Below are positions 9,839-18,805 of a stretch of 64,000 nt of DNA, piece after piece (position 1 is the first letter of the stretch; every line of letters starts with the position of its first letter). This stretch comes from Zobellella taiwanensis. GTDB lineage: Bacteria; Pseudomonadota; Gammaproteobacteria; Enterobacterales; Aeromonadaceae. The stretch covers positions 62,001-126,000 of the forward strand of contig NZ_PXYH01000009.1 of the NCBI RefSeq assembly GCF_003012795.1, given 5' to 3'. The notes under the pieces are model-generated. The model worked only from the letters and a program-made list of their open reading frames with translations, was not told the DNA's origin and ran no database searches. Both the position numbers and the translations under genes were made by a program.

Positions 9839-10548
9839 GGCACCGGCCTGGGGGTGAACACATAGCCCGCGCCGTGTACCGTGAGGATGGTCTTGGGATG
9901 GGCCGGATTGTCGCCGAGCTTGCGCCGCAGCCGGCCCACCAGCACGTCCACGGTTCTGTCGTTGGGGGCCCATTCGCGGTTTTTGATCTGATCCATCAAC
10001 TGGTCCCGGGACAGGGTCTGCCCCGAATGGCGGATAAAGGCGCACAGCAGCTGGTATTCCCCGTGGGTCAGGGACGTTTGCCGCTGTTCCCGGTCGATCA
10101 GCACCCTTCTGTCCAGATCAAAACGCCAGTCGTCGAACTGGCGCACGTCGCCGGCGTTGGGCGCCGGGCCCGCCGGGGCGGCGGCGCGCACCCGGCGGGC
10201 CAGGTTTTTGGCGCGGGCCAGCAGTTCGCGGGGGTTGAAGGGCTTGGTCACGTATTCGTCGGCACCGCATTCCAGGCCGATGATGCGCTCTATCTCATCC
10301 TGTCGGCTGGTCACCAGTATGATGCCGGTTTCGGTGTTGGCCCGGATTTCCCGGGTGAGGGTGAGGCCGTCCTTGCCGGGCAGCCGGATGTCGAGCAAAA
10401 CCAGATCGATGGGCTCGGTTTGCAGTATGTTCTCCGCCTGTTCGGCGCTTTCGGTCGAGTAGACCCTATACTGTTCTGCCGTGAAATAGGCAACCAGGCA
10501 ATCCCTCGTCACCTCGTCATCTTCCACAATCAAGATGCTGATATCCAT
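9829..10548 (-). CDS. OmpR-family response regulator (TorR-like)
   Basis: A 239-residue regulator: receiver domain (about 1-118) with the acidic pocket IVEDDE, phosphoacceptor Asp53 in LLDIRLPGKDG, and the conserved Lys in YVTKPFNPRELL, then a winged-helix domain (about 140-235) with RTVDVLVGRLRRKLGD and the C-terminal hairpin TVHGAGYVF. Overall similarity is to TorR/ArcA-type regulators. It is the first gene of the regulator / binding protein / hybrid kinase unit. Upstream lie four decameric repeats that are a likely self-binding site. Target genes are not apparent: no torCAD-like reductase lies in the window. Confidence 0.9.
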   Translation of the reverse strand: MDISILIVEDDEVTRDCLVAYFTAEQYRVYSTESAEQAENILQTEPIDLVLLDIRLPGKDGLTLTREIRANTETGIILVTSRQDEIERIIGLECGADEYVTKPFNPRELLARAKNLARRVRAAAPAGPAPNAGDVRQFDDWRFDLDRRVLIDREQRQTSLTHGEYQLLCAFIRHSGQTLSRDQLMDQIKNREWAPNDRTVDVLVGRLRRKLGDNPAHPKTILTVHGAGYVFTPRPVPCH

Positions 10549-10608
10549 ATCTTGCTTACCTTCAGGTCGTCGGCGCGCCGGACTGCCCGCCGGCCGCCAA
10601 CTTCTAAC

Positions 10609-10642
10609 ACCGCCAGCCGGCCATTGTCAATGGCCGGGCGGT
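10609..10642. promoter_or_regulatory. Inverted repeat in the leader of the TorR-like gene
   Basis: CCGGCCATT, GTC, AATGGCCGG forms a nine-base-pair stem, flanked by ACCGCC and GGCGGT that can extend it. It lies about 60-95 bases upstream of the regulator start codon. No U run follows, so it may be a leader structure or an end-of-transcript hairpin of the AraC-type gene. Confidence 0.4.
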
Positions 10643-10650
10643 TTGCCGCA

Positions 10651-10690
10651 GATGCGAACAAATCGCTACATGTTGTTACATTTTTTTACA
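10651..10690 (-). promoter_or_regulatory. Four decameric direct repeats, predicted response-regulator site
   Basis: Read on the minus strand the repeats are TGTAAAAAAA, TGTAACAACA, TGTAGCGATT and TGTTCGCATC, in perfect ten-base register. They end about 100 bases upstream of the TorR-like start codon. OmpR-family regulators bind helically phased direct repeats, and E. coli TorR binds four decamers. Sequence differs from the E. coli TorR box, so autoregulation by this system is an inference. Confidence 0.55.
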
Positions 10691-10700
10691 AGTCGAGCCC

Positions 10701-11747
10701 TTACCCCCGGCGCAACTGCCGGGCCTGGCTAGGGGAAACGCCGAAGAAATCCTTGAAGCAGTGGCTGAAGTGGGTGGAGCTGACAAAGCCGCAGGCCACG
10801 GCGATGTTGGCGATGCTGTCGTCGCTTTGCAGCAGCAGGCGGCGGGCGTGGGTGATGCGCAACTCCAGGTAGTAACGGGAAGGCGTGGTTTCGAGGTGGC
10901 TCTGGAACAGCCGCTCGATGCGCCGCCGCGACAGGCCTACGTAGGCGGCCAGCTCCTCGATGCCGAGCGGCTCCTCGATGTTGCTGTTCATCAGGTGCAG
11001 CAGGTTGCGCAGGGGTTCGGGCAGGCCGGGATCGTTTTCCGCCAGGGTGAGCCGGGTTTCGTTGCTGTCGGCGATGCGGTCGCTGCTCAGGATTTCGCGG
11101 ATGGCGCGCACCGTGTCCTTGCCGTGCAGCCGTTCGATCAGGGCCAGCATCATTTCCAGGGCGCTGCTGGGGCCGGCGCTGGTCAGTACCCGCTCGCTCA
11201 CCACCATCACCTGATGCGATACCTGCACATGGGGGAAGTGCTCCCGGGCGAAGGCGTGGTTGTCCGGGTGGATGGCGCAGGCCAGGCCGTCGAGCAGGCC
11301 GGCATGGGCCAGGGCCACGGCGCCGTTCCACAGTCCGCCCAGCATTTTCTGGCGCTTGGCGGCGGCCTTCAGCTTGAGGGTGAGCAGGGTCTGTTCGTTC
11401 AGATCACAGCGAAAGCCGCCGCACACTATCACCACGTCCGGCGCCGTGTCTCCGTCCAGCGGCAATTGGTCGAGGGTGGCCTGGGCGGAGATGTCGATGG
11501 CCAGATCGCTGCGTACCCTGGTGCCGTCCAGGCCGTAGCTGGCAAAGGTGAACAGGGGAGAGGCCTGTACCAGGTTGGCGGTGACCAGGGCGTCCACCGC
11601 GGCGGTGAAGGCCATCATGGAAAAATGGGGCAGCAGTACAAAGCCCACCCGGGTCGGTTGCCCCGGTTGCTGGCGGGCCGGGAGAAAGGCGCTGTTGGCG
11701 TCGCGCAGGCGGTGGCTGAAAAGGCGTTTTTCACGGGTTTGGGACAT
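10701..11747 (-). CDS. GlxA-family transcriptional regulator (DJ-1/PfpI + AraC HTH)
   Basis: A 348-residue protein: DJ-1/PfpI-like domain (about 35-200; [23 protein letters not shown]) then an AraC-type double helix-turn-helix (about 245-345; [55 protein letters not shown]). The start at 11747 gives [10 protein letters not shown] and fits relatives. This architecture is shared by GbdR, SouR and CdhR, which control glycine betaine, sarcosine and carnitine catabolism in Pseudomonas. The gene is divergent from glyA-soxBDAG, so it is very likely the activator that responds to sarcosine or dimethylglycine. Which of these it senses cannot be told from sequence. Confidence 0.88.
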   Translation of the reverse strand: MSQTREKRLFSHRLRDANSAFLPARQQPGQPTRVGFVLLPHFSMMAFTAAVDALVTANLVQASPLFTFASYGLDGTRVRSDLAIDISAQATLDQLPLDGDTAPDVVIVCGGFRCDLNEQTLLTLKLKAAAKRQKMLGGLWNGAVALAHAGLLDGLACAIHPDNHAFAREHFPHVQVSHQVMVVSERVLTSAGPSSALEMMLALIERLHGKDTVRAIREILSSDRIADSNETRLTLAENDPGLPEPLRNLLHLMNSNIEEPLGIEELAAYVGLSRRRIERLFQSHLETTPSRYYLELRITHARRLLLQSDDSIANIAVACGFVSSTHFSHCFKDFFGVSPSQARQLRRG

Positions 11748-12133
11748 GGCGTATTGACGACAGCCGGATGGACGGCGGCGGTATTCCTGAAAAGACAACG
11801 ACTGGGTCGAATATTACCCCTTGCCGGCGGGCTTTGCACTCCCGGCAAGGCGGCGCCATGCCAGGCGTGGCGCGGTTGTTAACGGTTTGCAATCGTTTAG
11901 GCGCCATGTTGCCCGCACCGACGGGCCTGCAGGCCCGTCGCTATTGGCTGATGTTGAGTAAATGTGAACTTTTGTCGCAAATACGCAGCTTTCAGCCGCA
12001 GCCAGTCAGCCCGGCTCCCGGGGGGCTCAGTAGTATGCAAGTCAACGCAAGACCCGAGCGCCCGCCAGCCGGACGCCGGAGAGATGGACAACATCAGGCC
12101 GGGACAGCCCGCGCCGAGCAAGGAGGTCACAAG
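11748..12133. promoter_or_regulatory. Divergent control region between the GlxA-type regulator and glyA-sox
   Basis: 386 bases without a gene. Two strong inverted repeats stand out: CCTTGCCGG (11819-11827) with CCGGCAAGG (11842-11850), and a perfect 22-base palindrome at 11919-11940 whose half is CGACGGGCCTG. The AGGAGG ribosome-binding site of glyA lies about eight bases before its ATG at 12134. No glycine-riboswitch core was found. The repeats are candidate operators or leader stems; which is bound by the regulator is unknown. Confidence 0.55.
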
Positions 12134-13387
12134 ATGTTCAGCAAACACACCCGCATTCAGGACATGGACCCGGCACTGTGGGCCGCCATGGAAGAAGAGG
12201 CCGCCCGCCAGGAACAGCATATCGAGCTGATTGCCTCGGAAAACTACACCAGCCCGGCGGTAATGGAAGCGCAAGGCTCGGTACTGACCAACAAGTATGC
12301 GGAAGGCTACCCCGGCAAGCGCTATTACGGCGGTTGCGAGGCGGTGGACAAGGTGGAGCAGCTGGCCATCGATCGGGCCAAGGAACTGTTTGGCGCCGAT
12401 TACGCCAACGTCCAGCCCCACTCCGGCTCCCAGGCCAACGCCGCCGTCTATATGGCCCTGTGCGCCCCCGGCGACACCGTGCTCGGCATGAGCCTGGCCC
12501 ATGGCGGCCACCTCACCCACGGCGCCAAGGTCAGCTTTTCCGGAAAAATGTACAACGCGGTGCAATACGGCCTGAACGAGGCCACCGGCGAGGTGGACTA
12601 CGACCAGGTCGAGGCCCTGGCCCTGGAGCACAAGCCCAAGATGATCGTGGCCGGCTTCTCCGCCTATTCCCGGGTGATGGACTGGGTCCGTTTCCGCGCC
12701 ATCGCCGACAAGGTGGGTGCCTGGTTGTTCGTGGACATGGCCCACGTGGCCGGCCTGGTGGCTGCGGGCTGCTACCCCAACCCGCTGCCCTACGCGGACG
12801 TGGTCACCACCACCACCCACAAGACCCTGCGCGGTCCCCGGGGCGGCCTGATCCTGGCCCGTGCCAACCCGGAGATCGAGAAAAAACTCAATGCCGCCGT
12901 TTTCCCCGGCGGCCAGGGCGGCCCCCTGATGCACGCCATCGCCGCCAAGGCGGTGGCCTTTGCCGAAGCGCTGACCCCGGAGTTTCGCGCCTACCAGCAG
13001 GCGGTGGTGGACAACGCCCGCGCCATGGTGGAGGTGTTCAAGAGCCGCGGTTTCGATGTGGTGTCGAACGGTACCGATAACCACCTGTTCCTGCTCGACC
13101 TGTCCGCCAAGGGCATTACCGGCAAGGACGCGGATCGGGTGTTGGGCGAGGCGCACATCACCGTCAACAAGAACGCGGTGCCGAACGACCCGCAGCCGCC
13201 CTTTGTGACCTCGGGCCTGCGTATCGGCACCCCGGCGGTGACCAGCCGCGGTTTCAAGGTGGAGCATTGCCGCCAGCTGGCGGGCTGGATCTGCGACATC
13301 CTCGACCATATGGACGACCCGGAAGTGATAGTGGCGGTGAAGGATCAGGTCGCCACCCTGTGCAGCTACTTCCCGGTATATCGCTAA
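12134..13387 (+). CDS. glyA: Serine hydroxymethyltransferase
   Basis: A 417-residue PLP enzyme that interconverts serine and glycine with transfer of a one-carbon unit on tetrahydrofolate. Family marks: [39 protein letters not shown], and the PLP-binding lysine in [15 protein letters not shown]. The start at 12134 ([12 protein letters not shown]) has a strong AAGGAGG site; a longer frame upstream is rejected. It heads the sarcosine oxidase operon: glycine and methylene-THF made by SoxBDAG are the substrates for serine formation here, so this is probably a catabolic paralogue and a housekeeping copy may exist elsewhere. Confidence 0.96.
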   Translation: MFSKHTRIQDMDPALWAAMEEEAARQEQHIELIASENYTSPAVMEAQGSVLTNKYAEGYPGKRYYGGCEAVDKVEQLAIDRAKELFGADYANVQPHSGSQANAAVYMALCAPGDTVLGMSLAHGGHLTHGAKVSFSGKMYNAVQYGLNEATGEVDYDQVEALALEHKPKMIVAGFSAYSRVMDWVRFRAIADKVGAWLFVDMAHVAGLVAAGCYPNPLPYADVVTTTTHKTLRGPRGGLILARANPEIEKKLNAAVFPGGQGGPLMHAIAAKAVAFAEALTPEFRAYQQAVVDNARAMVEVFKSRGFDVVSNGTDNHLFLLDLSAKGITGKDADRVLGEAHITVNKNAVPNDPQPPFVTSGLRIGTPAVTSRGFKVEHCRQLAGWICDILDHMDDPEVIVAVKDQVATLCSYFPVYR

Positions 13388-13480
13388 ACCATTGCTAACG
13401 GCCTGCCTGGAGGAGAGCCAAACCGGCACTCCGCATGTCCAGGCAGTCCGGACACTGACTTAAAAACGACAGGTGACATC

Positions 13481-14734
13481 ATGCAAAAATATTCCGGGTT
13501 CGGGCTGCTCAAGCATGCCCTCAGCCATCACGAAAACTGGCAGAAGGTGTGGCACAACCCCACCCCCAAACACGAAGGCTACGATGTGGTGATCGTCGGC
13601 GGCGGCGGCCACGGTCTGGCCACCGCCTACTACCTGGCCAAGGAGCACGGCATCACCAACGTGGCGGTGATCGAAAAGGGTTACCTCGGCGGCGGCAACA
13701 CCGCCCGCAACACCACCATAGTCCGTTCCAACTACCTGTGGGACGAGGCCGCCTGGCTGTATGAGCACGCCATGAAGCTGTGGGAAGGCCTGGCCCAGGA
13801 TCTCAACTACAACCTGATGTTCAGCCAGCGCGGCGTGCTCAACCTGGGGCACACCCTGCAGGACATGCGCGACATCGAGCGCCGGGTCAACGCCAACCGG
13901 CTGAACGGCATCGACGGCGAAGTGCTCAACACCAGGCAGGTGCAGGAGCTGGTGCCGATCCTGGATTGCTCCAAGAACGCCCGCTATCCGGTGCTGGGCG
14001 CCTCCTGGCAGCCGCGCGGCGGCACCGCCCGCCACGACGCCGTGGCCTGGGGCTTTGCCCGCGCCGCCGACGCCATGGGGGTACACCTCATTCAGCAGAC
14101 CGAAGTGACCGGCATCCGCCGGGAAAACGGCGCCGTGGCCGGGGTGGAAACCAACCGCGGCTTTATCAAGGCGCGCAAGGTCGCCTGTGTGGCTGCCGGC
14201 AACTCCGGGGTGCTGGCCAATATGGTGGGCATGAAGCTGCCGCTCGAGTCCCACCCGCTGCAGGCCATGGTGTCCGAGCCGGTCAAGCCCATTCTCGATA
14301 CCGTGGTGATGTCCAACCACGTGCACGGCTATGTGTCCCAGTCCGACAAGGGCGACCTGGTGATCGGCGCCGGTATCGACAGCTACCTGGGTTACGGCCA
14401 GCGCGGCTCCTTCCCGGTGGTGGAGCACACCATGGCGGCCATCGTGGAAATGTTCCCGATCTTCAGCCGGGTGCGCCTCAACCGGACCTGGGGCGGCATC
14501 GTCGACACCTGTCCCGACGCCTGCCCGATTATTTCCAAGACCCACATCAAGGGGCTGTATTTCAACTGCGGCTGGGGCACCGGCGGCTTCAAGGCCACCC
14601 CGGGCTCGGGCAACGTCTTTGCCCACACCATCGCCCATGACGATCCGCACCCCCTGGCCAAGCCCTTCAGCGTGGATCGCTTTACCAGCGGCCACCTGAT
14701 CGACGAACACGGCGCGGCCGGCGTAGCACACTGA
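13481..14734 (+). CDS. soxB: Sarcosine oxidase subunit beta
   Basis: A 417-residue FAD/FMN-dependent amine-oxidase subunit carrying the sarcosine site. The N-terminal dinucleotide fold is [19 protein letters not shown]. The segment [19 protein letters not shown] lies where characterised heterotetrameric sarcosine oxidases carry the histidine that binds FMN covalently; that assignment is from family knowledge. The C-terminal [17 protein letters not shown] closes the flavin domain. It acts in the cytoplasm with subunits delta, alpha and gamma, encoded directly downstream, 93 bases after glyA. Confidence 0.96.
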   Translation: MQKYSGFGLLKHALSHHENWQKVWHNPTPKHEGYDVVIVGGGGHGLATAYYLAKEHGITNVAVIEKGYLGGGNTARNTTIVRSNYLWDEAAWLYEHAMKLWEGLAQDLNYNLMFSQRGVLNLGHTLQDMRDIERRVNANRLNGIDGEVLNTRQVQELVPILDCSKNARYPVLGASWQPRGGTARHDAVAWGFARAADAMGVHLIQQTEVTGIRRENGAVAGVETNRGFIKARKVACVAAGNSGVLANMVGMKLPLESHPLQAMVSEPVKPILDTVVMSNHVHGYVSQSDKGDLVIGAGIDSYLGYGQRGSFPVVEHTMAAIVEMFPIFSRVRLNRTWGGIVDTCPDACPIISKTHIKGLYFNCGWGTGGFKATPGSGNVFAHTIAHDDPHPLAKPFSVDRFTSGHLIDEHGAAGVAH

Positions 14735-14745
14735 GGAGAGAACCG

Positions 14746-15024
14746 ATGTTACATCTTTACTGTCCGCACTGCGGCGAGCACCGCGAAGAAGAAGAATTCC
14801 GCTACGCCGGCGAGGCCCATATTGCCCGCCCGGCGGATCCGGACGCCCTCGGCGACGAGGAATGGGCCCAGTACCTGTTTATGCGCAAGAACCCGCGCGG
14901 ACTGCATCGGGAGATGTGGTACCACGCCGCCGGCTGCCGCAAGTTTTTCAACGCGGTCCGGCACACAGTGACATATGAAATCGAAGAAACCTACAAGGTC
15001 GGCGAGCAAGGAGGCCAGTCATGA
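14746..15024 (+). CDS. soxD: Sarcosine oxidase subunit delta
   Basis: A 92-residue zinc-binding subunit of heterotetrameric sarcosine oxidase. The N-terminal CPHCGEHREEEEF and the later HAAGCRKFFNAVRHT provide the usual zinc ligands. The conserved WAQYLFMRKNPRGLHREMW core is complete. It starts 11 bases after soxB and overlaps the soxA start by four bases (ATGA at 15021), so stoichiometric translation is expected. Confidence 0.95.
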   Translation: MLHLYCPHCGEHREEEEFRYAGEAHIARPADPDALGDEEWAQYLFMRKNPRGLHREMWYHAAGCRKFFNAVRHTVTYEIEETYKVGEQGGQS

Positions 15025-18000
15025 GCCAGCAACATCGTATTCAGGGCAAGGGGCGGGTGGACCGCAGCAAGCCGCTCAGCTTTATTTTCAACGGCAAGCG
15101 CTACCAGGGTTATGCGGGCGATACCATCGCCTCGGCGCTGCTGGCCAACGGGGTGGATCTGGTCGGCCGCTCCTTCAAGTATTCCCGTCCGCGCGGCATC
15201 ATGGCCGCCGGGGCGGAAGAGCCGAACTGCATCCTGCAGGTGGGCTCCTCTGAGGCCACCATGATCCCCAACATCCGCGGCACCCAGGCCGAGCTGTATG
15301 ACGGCCTCACCGCCGCCAGCACCAACGGCTGGCCGAACGTCGACAAGGATCTGATGGGCGTGGTGGGCAAGGTCGGTGGGCGCATGATGCCCCCGGGCTT
15401 TTACTACAAGACCTTTATGTATCCCCAGTCCATGTGGCCCAAGTACGAGCACCTGATCCGCAAGGCCGCGGGCCTTGGCCGGGTGCCGAAAGAGCGCGAT
15501 CCGGACAGCTACGACAAGCTAAACCACCACTGCGATGTGCTGGTGGTGGGCGGTGGCCCCGCCGGCCTGGCCGCGGCCCTGGCCGCCGGTCGCCGTGGCG
15601 CCCGGGTGATCCTGGTGGACGAGCAGAACGAGTTCGGCGGCCACCTGCTGCACAGCACCCAGCCCATCAACGGCCAGGCGCCGGGCCACTGGGTGGCGGC
15701 GGCGGTGAAGGAGCTGAGTGCGCTTCCCGACGTGACCCTGCTGCCACGCAGCACCGCTGCCGGCTACTACGATCAGAACTTCGTGTCCGTGCTGGAGCGG
15801 CGTACCGATCACCTGGGCGAGCGCATTTCCGGCAAGACCCGCCAGCGCCTGCACCGCATCCGCGCCGGCCGGGTGGTACTGGCCACCGGTGCCCACGAGC
15901 GCCCCCTGGTGTTCGGCAACAACGACCTGCCCGGCTGCTTTGTGGCCGGCGCCATCTCCACCTATGTCAACCGCTACGGCGTGGCCCCGGGCCGCCGCCT
16001 GGTGCTGATGACCTGCAACGACTACGGCTACCAGGCCGCCCTCGACTGGCTGGACGCCGGCCGCGAAGTGGTGGCGGTGGTGGACAGCCGTCACCGGCCG
16101 TCCGGTGCCCGTTACCAGCAGCTCAAGGACAGGGGCGTCAAGGTCTATACCGGCCATGGCCTGATTGAAGCCACCGGCAAGAAGCGGGTGAGCGGCGCCA
16201 AGGTGGCCCCGCTGTCCAGCGACGGCAGCCAGGTGACAGGCCCAGCCGACACCCTGGCCTGCGATACCATTGCCAGCTCCGGCGGCTGGAGCCCGGTGGT
16301 GCACCTGACCGCCCACACCGGCGCCCGTCCGGTATGGAATGACGATATCATCGGCTTTGTGCCCGGCGACACCGTGCAGAAACAACTGCTGGCTGGCGGC
16401 GTGCAGGGCAGCTACCTGCTGTCCCGGGTGCTGGCCGAAGGGCTGGAAGCCGGCCGCGCCGCTGCCGAAGCCGCCGGTTACGGCGACCTCGCCGCCCAGG
16501 TGACGGATCCGGAAATCAAAACCGTGGACCCGCGTGAAGACGAGCCCCAGGCGCTGTTCCTGGTGCCCCACAGCAAGCCGGTCAGCCGCGCGCCCAAGCA
16601 GTTCGTGGATTACCAGAACGACGTGACCGCCGCCGGTATCGAGCTGGCCGTGCGCGAGGGCTTCGAGTCCATCGAGCACATCAAGCGCTATACCGCCATG
16701 GGTTTCGGCACCGATCAGGGCAAGCTCGGCAACATCAACGGCATGGCCATTGCCGCCCGGGCCATGGGCAAGAGCATTCCCGAGACCGGCACCACCGTAT
16801 TCCGGCCCAACTACACCCCGGTGACCATGGGTGCCCTGGCCGGGCGCGACGCCGGCCACCTGTTCGACCCGGCCCGCTTCAGCGCCATGCACGCCTGGCA
16901 TGTGAAGCACGGCGCCGAGTTCGAGGACGTGGGCCAGTGGAAGCGCCCCTGGTATTTCCCCCAGCCGGGCGAGGATCTGCACCAGGCGGTGAACCGGGAG
17001 TGCGTGGCCGCGCGCACCAGCGTGGGCATCCTCGATGCATCCACCCTGGGCAAGATCGATATCCAGGGCAAGGACGCGCGGGAATTCCTGTCGCGCATCT
17101 ACACCAACGCCTGGGCCAAGCTCACTCCCGGCAGCTGCCGCTACGGCCTGATGTGCAAGGAAGACGGCATGGTGTTCGACGACGGTGTCACCTCCTGCAT
17201 CAGCGACACCCATTTCGTCATGACCACCACCACAGGTGGTGCCGCAGGTGTGCTGCAGTGGCTGGAGCTGTGGCACCAGACCGAATGGCCGGAGCTGGAG
17301 GTGTACTTCGCCTCCGTCACCGACCACTGGGCCACCATGACGGTGTCCGGCCCCAACAGCCGCAAGGTGCTGGAAAAAGTGGTGGAAGGCGTGGATCTGG
17401 CCGGCGAGGCCTTCCCCTTCATGACCTGGAAGGACGCCACTATCGCCGGGGTGAAAGGCCGCATCTTCCGCATCTCCTTCACCGGCGAGCTGAGCTTTGA
17501 GGTGAACGTGCAGGCCAACTACGGGCTGCATGTGTGGGAGGCGCTGATGGCGGCGGGAGCCGAGTTCAACATTACCCCCTACGGCACCGAAACCATGCAC
17601 GTGCTGCGGGCCGAAAAGGGCTTCATCATCGTCGGCCAGGATACGGACGGCTCCGTGACCCCCTTCGACCTGGGCATGGACTGGTGTGTGGGCAAGACCA
17701 AGCCCTTCCCCTTTATCGGCAAGCGCTCCTGGTCGCGCAGCGACACCGCGCGCACCGACCGCAAGCAGCTGGTGGGGCTGAAGTGCAAGGAGCCCAAGAC
17801 CGTCATTCCGGAAGGGGCGCAGATTGTGCTGGATCCCAAGCACCCGGTGCCGGTGCCCATGGTCGGCCATGTGACCTCCAGTTATTACAGTGCCAACCTG
17901 GGCTACAGCATCGCCATGGGTGTGGTGAAAGGCGGTTTGAACCGCATGGGTGAAACCGTGTTCTTCCCCCTGGCCGACGGCCGGGTGCTGGAAGCCGAGA

Positions 18001-18050
18001 TCACCAGTCCCGTTTTCTATGATCCCAAAGGAGAGCGTCAGCATGTCTAA
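15021..18050 (+). CDS. soxA: Sarcosine oxidase subunit alpha
   Basis: A 1009-residue large subunit. Domains: an N-terminal 2Fe-2S-like fold without need for the cluster (about 15-100; KPLSFIFNGKRYQGYAGDTIASAL), an NAD-binding flavoprotein module (about 165-450; DVLVVGGGPAGLAAALAAGRRG), and a C-terminal GcvT-like folate domain (about 620-1000; LDASTLGKIDIQGKDAREFL, FTGELSFEVNV, GTETMHVLRAEKGF). The folate domain receives the methyl-derived carbon from the beta subunit and makes methylene-tetrahydrofolate. A strong AAGGAGG site precedes the ATG. The end overlaps soxG by eight bases. Length is normal. Confidence 0.96.
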   Translation: MSQQHRIQGKGRVDRSKPLSFIFNGKRYQGYAGDTIASALLANGVDLVGRSFKYSRPRGIMAAGAEEPNCILQVGSSEATMIPNIRGTQAELYDGLTAASTNGWPNVDKDLMGVVGKVGGRMMPPGFYYKTFMYPQSMWPKYEHLIRKAAGLGRVPKERDPDSYDKLNHHCDVLVVGGGPAGLAAALAAGRRGARVILVDEQNEFGGHLLHSTQPINGQAPGHWVAAAVKELSALPDVTLLPRSTAAGYYDQNFVSVLERRTDHLGERISGKTRQRLHRIRAGRVVLATGAHERPLVFGNNDLPGCFVAGAISTYVNRYGVAPGRRLVLMTCNDYGYQAALDWLDAGREVVAVVDSRHRPSGARYQQLKDRGVKVYTGHGLIEATGKKRVSGAKVAPLSSDGSQVTGPADTLACDTIASSGGWSPVVHLTAHTGARPVWNDDIIGFVPGDTVQKQLLAGGVQGSYLLSRVLAEGLEAGRAAAEAAGYGDLAAQVTDPEIKTVDPREDEPQALFLVPHSKPVSRAPKQFVDYQNDVTAAGIELAVREGFESIEHIKRYTAMGFGTDQGKLGNINGMAIAARAMGKSIPETGTTVFRPNYTPVTMGALAGRDAGHLFDPARFSAMHAWHVKHGAEFEDVGQWKRPWYFPQPGEDLHQAVNRECVAARTSVGILDASTLGKIDIQGKDAREFLSRIYTNAWAKLTPGSCRYGLMCKEDGMVFDDGVTSCISDTHFVMTTTTGGAAGVLQWLELWHQTEWPELEVYFASVTDHWATMTVSGPNSRKVLEKVVEGVDLAGEAFPFMTWKDATIAGVKGRIFRISFTGELSFEVNVQANYGLHVWEALMAAGAEFNITPYGTETMHVLRAEKGFIIVGQDTDGSVTPFDLGMDWCVGKTKPFPFIGKRSWSRSDTARTDRKQLVGLKCKEPKTVIPEGAQIVLDPKHPVPVPMVGHVTSSYYSANLGYSIAMGVVKGGLNRMGETVFFPLADGRVLEAEITSPVFYDPKGERQHV

Positions 18051-18672
18051 CGTTACCGCCAAACTGGCCCGGACTGAGCCCCGGGTGCGGGTGGAATCCC
18101 CGCTCTATCACGCCAACCTGCCGGCCCTGGCGGCCGAGCGGCAGCAGGGCGAGGTGGTGCTGCGCGAAAAGGCGCTGCTGGGCCACCTGGTGCTGCGCGG
18201 CAACGCCGGCAACGAGCTGTTCGGCCGAACCGTGGAAAAGGTGCTGGGGGTGGCGTTGCCCACCCAGCTCTGCAGCTCGGTGGAAACCGACCGGGTGCTG
18301 GTGCAGTGGCTGGCGCCGGACGAGTGGCTGATCATCGTGGAAGGCGGCCGGGAAGGCCAGCTCGAGGCCCAGCTGCGTGAACAGCTGGCCGGCCACTACG
18401 CCATCACCGACGTGAGCGGCGGCCAGACGGTGCTGGAGCTTTCCGGTCCCAAGGCCGAGCTGGTGGTGCGCAAGTCCTGCCCCTACGACGTGCACCCCTC
18501 CCACTTCCCCACCGGCAAGTGCGTGGGCACGGTGTTCGCCAAGAGCACGGTACTGCTGCGCCGCACCGGGGCGGAGAGCTTCGAGCTGGTGGTCCGGCGC
18601 AGCTTCGCCGACTACCTGTGGATGTGGCTGCAGGATGCCAGCCGCGAATACGGCCTGGTGATCAGCCGCTAA
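18043..18672 (+). CDS. soxG: Sarcosine oxidase subunit gamma
   Basis: A 209-residue subunit with a GcvT-like fold that packs against the alpha subunit. Recognisable by VQWLAPDEWLIIVEG, ITDVSGGQTVLELSGPKAELVVRKSCPYDVHPS and RRSFADYLWMWLQDA. The ATG at 18043 lies after AAAGGAGAG inside the soxA tail; the in-frame codon at 17950 lies well within soxA and is rejected. It completes the soxBDAG order known from Corynebacterium and Pseudomonas. Gamma is the least conserved subunit but this match is clear. Confidence 0.93.
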   Translation: MSNVTAKLARTEPRVRVESPLYHANLPALAAERQQGEVVLREKALLGHLVLRGNAGNELFGRTVEKVLGVALPTQLCSSVETDRVLVQWLAPDEWLIIVEGGREGQLEAQLREQLAGHYAITDVSGGQTVLELSGPKAELVVRKSCPYDVHPSHFPTGKCVGTVFAKSTVLLRRTGAESFELVVRRSFADYLWMWLQDASREYGLVISR

Positions 18673-18692
18673 GGGCGGCGCCAAGGCCGGAA

Positions 18693-18750
18693 CAAGGGCC
18701 GCGACGCCGGCCACCGGGTTCGCCCGGTGCGCCGGCGGAATTGGCCCTTT
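18693..18750 (+). promoter_or_regulatory. Long stem-loop with TTCG loop between soxG and purU
   Basis: A nested inverted repeat: outer arms AAGGGCC and GGCCCTT, then CGCCGG / CCGGCG, then CACCGGG and CCCGGTG around a TTCG tetraloop. There is no T run after it, so full termination is unlikely. It probably sets the ratio of sox to purU message by attenuation or 3'-end protection. Confidence 0.55.
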
Positions 18751-18805
18751 GGCCGACGGATATGAGCGGTTCCAAACCGGACTGTTTTCCACAAGGAGGT
18801 TGCCC

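Noticed and set aside
11941-12133. Glycine riboswitch in front of glyA
   Set aside because: A CGGAGAGA-like string occurs near 12076, but the conserved core and the second part of the aptamer are absent.
15519-18062. Long open frame on the minus strand opposite soxA
   Set aside because: The His/Gly-rich, low-complexity translation has no domain. soxA on the plus strand is unambiguous.
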